A stretch of DNA of 64,000 bases. It comes from Thelephora terrestris. Its lineage: Eukaryota > Basidiomycota > Agaricomycetes > Thelephorales > Thelephoraceae. Made by a program: the position numbers and the translations under genes. Below are positions 58,096 through 64,000 of this stretch, one piece after another (the first letter of the stretch is position 1; each line of letters starts with the position of its first letter). Below the pieces are notes generated by a model. It saw only the letters and a program-made list of their open reading frames with translations. It did not search any database and was not told the DNA's origin. The stretch is from positions 1,736,001 through 1,800,000 of the forward strand of contig WIUZ02000002.1 of assembly GCA_015956445.1 (NCBI GenBank), given 5' to 3'.

Positions 58096-60681
58096 ATGTC
58101 TTTCCCCAACAACCACACCTACAAAGTTGCCAATGGGATCTCTACCATCTCCCGTATCGACCGTCGTGCCGCCAACCGCAAGACCTATGCCAATGAGGCA
58201 GGGGTGCCCTATACCACAGATGACCAGGTATGGGGGAGGTCTAGAGCTTCTTGTGTTTGCACTAACGCCTTCCTCTAGGTAGAGGTTACGTTCTTTTGGC
58301 GTTGATGTCAAGCTAACGTCTTCTAGATCTTGGAAGTCGTCAAGAAGGTGGACGCTGAACGTCTCAGGGAGACGATCCCACATTTGATGGGGTTGACCTG
58401 GGACGATGAGCTCTGGGTCCGGTCCATGATCGCCGAGAAGGTGATCTTCCAGATGCGGGGTAGGTTCGGGGAGTTGGAGCACCCGATCAAGAAAGAGCTC
58501 TGGTACACCCTGCAGAGGGGAATCTACGATCAGGACCTGTTGGAGCACGGGGCAACCGTTCCTCGGGCCGTCCGCCATGCCACCGCTTCCACCATGCTGT
58601 TGTGGTTGCTCGTTCAAGAGGGGGAAAGCCGAGTAGGTTTTCCGTTTGGATATTCGAGTATGACTCTCGACTAACCAAACTGCCTAGGTTGAACGTTTGG
58701 AGCGCGAGGTGAAGGAGGCGAAGGCAGACGTCCTTCGTCTGTCGGCGGAGGGTCTTCTGATGAAGGAGACTCTGGCTGCCTTCCAGCAAGGGACAAACGA
58801 GGCGTTGGAGGCGATGGTTGCTAACCATCAAGAGTTGGTCGCCAGTCTGAAGGTCAGGGATAACAACATCAAGGGGGCTTTGAATAGGAGGGACACCAAG
58901 GTAGCTTTCCTCATCTCGAAGACGAAATGAGGAAGGCTGACACTTTTCTAGATGGAGGAGCTCGAGGACATCGTGTCCGTGTTGTCGGCGCAGGTTGAGT
59001 CCTTGCAGGACAAGACCTGCAACTGCAAAGAAGGTCCCGTCTTGGTTGGGCAGGGGACAGCCGACGTTCCATTCGAGCTGGAGTACGCCGACGAGGTGGT
59101 ACTCCCATCTCCTAATCTGTCGTCCTATGCCACGCCTCCAATCGAGAACACGGTTCCCGTCCCGACTCCGGCTCCAGCTTCGACTTTGGCCGAGTCCGAC
59201 AAGGAGAACTGTTGGCGTTGCCCGCTGCAGCTGATCAGTCAGCTGGTCAAGATCGAGGATGAGGTCATGGAAGTCAACCGGGCCGAAGATGCTCTGAGGG
59301 CCATTGAGGTACGTCCGGTGAACAGGGTATCTTCTAGGGGGACCTCCGTGGTGGCAGAGGATCAAGGCCCAGAGAGTTCCTGTGAAGGTGGGTCCTAGGT
59401 TGTACAGTGTCAAGGAACTCCAAGCAGCGACTGGGGAACAGTTGCGAAGAAAGCGCGAAGGTGGAGATACCAGAAGAGAGCTAGAGACAAAGCAAGAAGA
59501 ACAGAGAGATCACGAGAGTTCCGAAAGAGTTCCAAGGGGTTCCGAAGGGAAGATTCGACGAGGGGAGCAGAGAACACTAGGGGAAGACACTGAGGAAAGC
59601 AAGAAGACACTGGGGACGACGAGGGGACTAGAGCAAAGCTTCAGACTAGGAGGAGGGGAACATGGCTGACTGGACTTCAATAGGATGGAGCGCAATGATC
59701 TCCGGAGTAGCTAGTACAGGATATATATACTAAGGTCTGCTCTGAGAAGGATCCAGAGAAGAAAGGAGGGAAACTGCGAAATAGGGACCTATGATGCAAT
59801 GGCGAAGTCATAGGGGAAGAGGAGAAAAGGGGAAAGTCGTCATGAAAGGGGAAAGTCATCATAAAAGGGGGAACTAAGCAAAGGGGAAAGTCTTCTGGAG
59901 AAGAGGAAGCTCCGGCGAAGGAGAGGAAGCTCCGGCGAAGAGGAAGTTCGCAAAGAGGAAGCTCTGGTGAATAGGAAGCTCCGGCGAAGAGGAAGAAGTT
60001 CCGAAGAGGAAGAGGTTCCGAAGGAGGTTGCGAAGGTTGCGAAGGGGAGGAAAAGCGAAGAGGAGGAATGAGGACTGAGGACTGAGGACTGAGGACTGAG
60101 GACTGAGGACTGAGGACAGCAAACCTCAGAATCCCACGTCCCCAGAACTGGAGGCACTACACCGGTGACAACAGGGCAGCGTTGTAAACGCTCTCGACGC
60201 CGTGTTGCTCATCGCATGGCTCCATCGGCTAATCCATATCCGCATCCAGTTGAGTCGGATGGTGACCAGTCTGGTTGAGGTGAGGGACATGGATACCGAT
60301 ATCGGGTCAACCGTCCCTACCGACAGGTCGAGTCGGAGATCCAGCTTTGCCACCAGCTTCAACTCGCAAGACAGGATCCCACCCAGGGGTCCGACGAGGG
60401 AGACGGCGGGTCACTCGTCGACTACGTCGACAGCGCTGCCGAGCAGTCACCCGGTGATGGAGATGTGGGACCAGGTGTTCAGCAGTTCGGTGACATCTGG
60501 GAGGCTGATCGGTCCACTCGAAGGTATCTCTTCCTATCAGCTTGAACTCGAGGTTCAGTTGAGCGCGGAAGATGGCGACGCCATGTTTGGAGAGATCCTT
60601 GCGAGGAGGGGCCGGTTCTTCGATCTCCGGGATGGACAGCTGATGACCATGAGGCCTGCTGTAGATCGAGTCGACTTTTGA
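58096..60681 (+). pseudogene. B-family coiled-coil gene of B2, with an 840-bp insertion
   Basis: Exon borders match the B1a copy: 58096-58227, 58327-58632, 58688-58900, 58952-60474 (containing the insertion) and 60524-60681. It starts MSFPNNHTYKVANGIS and ends AVDRVDF. The fourth exon is interrupted at 59322-60161 after ..AIEVRPV. The product is unrecognised. Confidence 0.75.
59322..60161. mobile_element. 840-bp insertion of unknown class with 7-bp TSD
   Basis: Flanked by ccggtga (59315-59321 and 60162-60168). The uninterrupted copies read tacgtccggtgacaacaggg. It begins acagggtatcttc and ends aggcactaca. It carries purine-rich repeats (gaggaagctccggcgaa, 59900-60000) and a heptamer run gaggact x6 (60070-60115). 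There is no gene, and I cannot match it to a superfamily. Confidence 0.7.
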
Positions 60682-60873
60682 GGACATTGATATAAGCATC
60701 GTATAGCCATGTAGTTTCGTATTGCCGTGAATGTATGCGCGTTGTGTGTGTTTTGAATGATTGGTGTGAAGGATAGGGAGTGTGAAGCATTCAAAACATA
60801 AGAAGTGGTAAGAAGAGTTCGAAGAAAGAGCGTGTTATAAAAAGTTTAAAAATACCATGTTCCTGACAGTAAA

Positions 60874-61681
60874 TAGAAGGGGGTAAACTAGAGTCTGACG
60901 CAGGGTAGGGGAACAGGCGGGACGTCGGGAAGTTGGAACGATGCTGGGGTAGGCGTTACCAGGAGGATGGAGCAATCGTGTGAAACAAGGCCAAAAGGAG
61001 AAGTCTACGGGCTAGATATCAGAAGATTGTACCCGGGCGCAAGACCGGGAGCAGTTGAAGGTGATAGGCGAGCAAGGAGATGGGTCGGCATGTGTCTTGA
61101 TGGAGTGGAACCGGACCGGAGGAGGGGACACGTCATTGGGCCAAGATAAGGGACTGGGAGACATTGGCCGATCGCAACGTCACGTGCCGTTCGGGGAGGA
61201 CGGTCACGGAGGCAGAGATAGCGTGCGGTGACATACGTCGATGGGATCGCGGGAACGGTTCGGTGATCGGAACATCAAGCGGGTGTGACACTCCTGTGAC
61301 CGATCAAGGGGTCGTCAGTTCGTGTAGGTGGGAGGGTTAGTGAGATAGATGGGGCAGGAACTGAGATTGGCGCTTGAGTCGAAGCTTGTGTGAATAGATG
61401 GCGGGTCACCAGCCACTGAGCCTTTGGTGTCCAAAAGGGCTGAGATAGCAGTCAAGAAGGTCAGATCCTCAGTTCAGAGGCATGAGCCTCTAGGGAATCT
61501 GTGGGAGGAAAGGGAACAGTGAGAGCTATAGTCAGAAAATGAGAGCGAGAACAAAGAAGAATACAACCAAGGAACAGAAGATCAAAACTGTGGGACGTCA
61601 TCTAGACTTTGCGCAGCGGTTGTCAATAGTCGAGAGAAGGTTGTGATTCCAGATACTGTCTGAAATACGGTCACGACACCA
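60874..61681. other. Gene-free stretch after B2
   Basis: About 0.8 kb of purine-rich sequence continuing the host of B2. No domain, RNA gene or repeat was recognised. Confidence 0.4.
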
Positions 61682-62382
61682 TACTCAACCCAAATCCAAC
61701 CTAACCTAGCCCTGACCCTAACCTAACCTAACCTAACCTAACCCAACCTTACCTAACCCTGAACCCAAACCTAAACCTGAACCTAAACCTAACCCTAACC
61801 TGGCCTGACCAAAAGCAGCCCATCTAACTTGACCCAACCTGCCTAACATGCCCTGTTTCAGCCTAGGTTAGGTTAGGTTGGGTTAGGTTGGGTTGGGTTA
61901 GGTCAGGACCCCAAATAGAGTAGGTTTAGGTTGGGCCAGGCTAGGTCAGGTCAGGTTGGAACCCCAAATAGGTTAGGTTAGGTTAGGACCTCAAATAGAG
62001 TCCTGACCTAGCCTGGCCTAATCTAAGCCTACTCTGTTTGGGGTCCTGACCTAACCTAACCCAACCTAACCTATTTGTAGCCCCAACCTAACCCAACCTA
62101 ACCTATCTGTAGCCCCAACCTAACCCAACCTAACCTGACCCAGCCTGGCCCAACCTAAACCTACTCTATTTGGGGTCCTGACCTAACCCAACCCAACCTA
62201 ACCTAACCTCACTTAACCTAGGCTGAAACAGGGCATGTTAGGCAGGTTGGGTCAAGTTAGATGGGCTGCTTTTGGTCAGGCCAGGTTAGGGTTAGGTTTA
62301 GGTTCAGGTTTAGGTTTAGGTTTGGGTTCAGGGTTAGGTTAGGTTAGGTTAGGTTAGGTTAGGTTGGATTTGGGTTGAGTAC
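61682..62382. repeat. 701-bp palindrome of telomere-like repeats
   Basis: Left tactcaacccaaatccaacc mirrors right ggttggatttgggttgagta. Further in, gcctgaccaaaagcagccca mirrors tgggctgcttttggtcaggc, and the centre is near 62032. Units are CCTAAC/CCCAAC types with the interspersed phrase gaccccaaatagagtagg. The arms are slightly diverged. Confidence 0.75.
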
Positions 62383-62700
62383 AGTTTAGGTTAAGTTGGA
62401 TTTAGGTTGGATTGGGTTTAGGTTGGGTTGGGTCAGGTTGGGTCAGGTTGGGTTAGGTTAGGGTCCCAAATAAAGTAGGTTTAGGTTAGGTTAGGTTTAG
62501 GTTATTTCAGGTTGGGTCAGGTTAGGTTGGTTTAGGTTAGGTTAGTTTAGGACCCCAAATAAAGTAAGTTTAGGTTAGGTCAGGTCAAGTTAGGTTAGGT
62601 TAGGTCAAGTTAGGTTAGGTTAGGTGAAGACCCCAAATAGAGTAGGTTTAGGTTCATTCAGATTAGGTCAGGTTAGGTTAGGACCCCAAATAGAGATTTA
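62383..62700. repeat. Degenerate TTAGG/TTTAGG telomere-like array
   Basis: GGTTAG and GGTTTAG units are broken up by the recurring phrase gaccccaaata(a/g)agtaggttt at about 80-100 bp spacing, suggesting a higher-order satellite unit. Confidence 0.7.
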
Positions 62701-63136
62701 TTCTATCAGGCATACAAACAGTTAACTACTCTCAAAGTCCAAGGCTGGGTGTGACCCAGCAAATATTCCCATTTTTGGGATCCATTAAAGGTCTCCTTAT
62801 CAGGTGATTTATGAAACATGTCCTTTTCTGAAATAACCATAAAACCCATGCCCCATGGGCAATGGATACCCTTGTGCAACAAATGCCCCATGGGGAACAG
62901 ACACCCGTGTACAACCTTTGCCAAACCAATGACCCATGGGAAACCCGTACTATTGTACAACCCAGCGTAGGGAATCCATAGTGTTGTACAATCCAGGGGG
63001 CGTGGGCAGCTCATACCCTTGTACAATCAGGTTCTATTGTCCTCCGGACCCTATCAATCACCTCAGTCCCCTCTTTGTGATCATTCTCGGCACTTGTTGC
63101 AGATTCCCTTTGTTCCAGCCCTTGCCTCTTATCTAG
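62701..63136. other. Unique island within telomere-like repeats, no gene seen
   Basis: About 430 bp without repeats. It has several atgccccatggg / cccatggg phrases and ttgtacaa motifs repeated at about 60-bp intervals, but no domain in any frame. Confidence 0.4.
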
Positions 63137-63310
63137 GTTAGGCTCAGGTTAGGTTGAATTTGGATTGAGTTGGGTTGGGTTTAGGTTTAGGTTTGGGGCA
63201 GACTAGGTTAGGTGAGTTTTGGTTATGTCAGGTTTAGGTTTAGGTTAGGTTAGGTTAGGGTTAGGTTAGGGTTAGGTCAGGTTAGGTCAGGTTAGGTTAG
63301 GTTAGGTTAG
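63137..63310. repeat. Telomere-like TTAGG array
   Basis: GGTTAGG-type units ending in gactccaaatagag, the same phrase that marks unit borders to the left. Confidence 0.65.
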
Positions 63311-63682
63311 GACTCCAAATAGAGATATGGTCATGACCCTGGATTTTTTGCCACATTTTTTACCAATTTCCCAGACTCGCACTTGCTGTTTTTCTCTACC
63401 TTTTGAACACCTAGTTGGTAGGAGGTTCCACTTCACCACACTTCCCTCTTCTTTTACTCCTTTTTGCAACCTCCCAACACTACCCCTCTTGATCCGCAAC
63501 CTGCAACCTGCAACCTGCGTTTTCCAGTAGACAATTTCCCTCGGACTTTGTTTCCCTCATATTCCCTCCCAATCACATCCTAACCACCAGCTGACTGTTT
63601 CCTGATCCTTCACCACGACTTTTACCCTCAGTTTTCATTTCCCTATCTCCATTTCCCGTGTTCCAATCACAATCCAACCAAT
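63311..63682. other. Pyrimidine-rich unique sequence, no gene seen
   Basis: Mostly C/T-rich sequence with a short triplicated gcaacct near 63498. It ends at the start of element B3. Confidence 0.4.
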
Positions 63683-64000
63683 TGTCAGGGCCACTCTACC
63701 CCAACAACTACCAGTGCACTGAGCCGACTCCGCAGAGTACTCACTAGTCCAACTAGCTTGTGAGAGAACGATCACGTCTCTATTCTTCCGGTAGGTTGTC
63801 CGAGGTCACTACAAGTCAGGTCGAAATCCTAAAGAGAAACCCAACCTAAACCGTACTTCGTTCGGTTTAACAGACAAGGGTTTATCCCTACAACAGGATT
63901 GATGACTCCACCAGGTGATCGACTGGACGCTCGAGGTGTTCTATAAGTTGAACGCTGAGGTTCTATAGTTACGAGGCGCAGTTGACGCGCAGAGCGGGAG
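63683..64000 (+). mobile_element. B3: start of another B-family TGTCAG element (runs off window)
   Basis: Begins TGTCAGGGCCACTCTACC and follows the B 5' unit to the window edge with few differences. The preceding ccaat (63678-63682) is the expected left copy of its 5-bp duplication, which cannot be confirmed here. Confidence 0.8.

Larger units (their letters stand above)
34619..60868 (+). mobile_element. B2: outermost B-family TGTCAG element of the nested stack
   Basis: Begins TGTCAGGGCCACTCTACC at 34619 and ends CCATGTTCCTGACA at 60868, flanked by gtaaa (34614-34618 and 60869-60873). Its own sequence is 34619-34996 plus 57096-60868, about 4.1 kb, which includes an 840-bp insertion. The middle is element A2 with its own passengers. 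The gene lies in 58096-60681. Confidence 0.85.

Noticed and set aside
25274-60868. A and B elements as ordinary LTR retrotransposons
   Set aside because: TG..CA ends and 5-bp duplications suit LTRs, but there is no direct repeat at both ends and no Gag-Pol-like domain, and introns are preserved. A solo, very long LTR carrying a gene is not excluded, but nothing supports an internal region.
1-64000. tRNA, rRNA and CRISPR features
   Set aside because: I looked for tRNA B-box-like strings (ggttcgantcc) and found only poor matches inside introns or repeats. No regular short repeat-spacer array is present; the repeats are telomere-like or palindromic.

Overview
The window looks like a chromosome segment of a filamentous basidiomycete, most likely an Agaricomycete. 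Genes are split by many 50-60 nt introns with GT..AG ends and CTAAC-like branch sites. The gene families fit that group: a fungal NACHT-WD40 STAND protein, an Agaricomycete-type 7TM protein, a KDZ transposase and a DUF6589 protein. No rRNA, tRNA or CRISPR array could be supported.

The left third (1-16911) is host sequence. In order it holds the 3' part of a vacuolar Ca2+/H+ exchanger-like gene (-), an Acl4-type Rpl4 chaperone (-), a 7TM protein (+), a chimeric relic made of a phosphofructokinase 5' end (+) joined to a second, broken Acl4 copy (-), a family-1 UDP-glycosyltransferase that looks damaged (-), and a large NACHT-WD40 gene (+). The N-terminus of the NACHT-WD40 gene carries an in-frame tandem duplication of an exon plus its intron.

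From about 17 kb to the end the window is almost wholly nested mobile DNA. The most striking component is a pair of related element families, here called A and B. They start TGTCAGGGCCACTCT, end CTGACA, and make 5-bp target duplications. They lack long terminal repeats and any recognisable transposase, integrase or reverse transcriptase. Each carries a multi-exon gene for a coiled-coil protein that I do not recognise. Seven copies or parts of copies occur. Their nesting can be read exactly: B2 (34619-60868, TSD gtaaa) holds A2 (34997-57095, TSD caact). A2 in turn holds A1 (35542-39429, TSD aatcc) and a 15.27-kb KDZ transposon (41332-56601, 8-bp TSD). In the other stack, B0 was entered by a DUF6589 element, which was entered by B1 (25274-33144, TSD accat).

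Two further layers sit on top. One is a family of almost fully palindromic CACTGGGG...CCCCAGTG elements; the three with both ends have 3-bp TSDs, as in CACTA/EnSpm transposons, and all four copies lie in A or B elements. The other is a 3.98-kb palindrome of degenerate telomere-like repeats inside the right terminal inverted repeat of the KDZ element. The KDZ element has about 1-kb terminal inverted repeats, an open eight-exon transposase gene, an HMG-box-like gene and an unrecognised gene. The DUF6589 element shares the outermost 30 or so bases of its left end with the KDZ element. The right edge (60.9-64 kb) is gene-free telomere-like repeat with another palindrome, then the start of one more B element.
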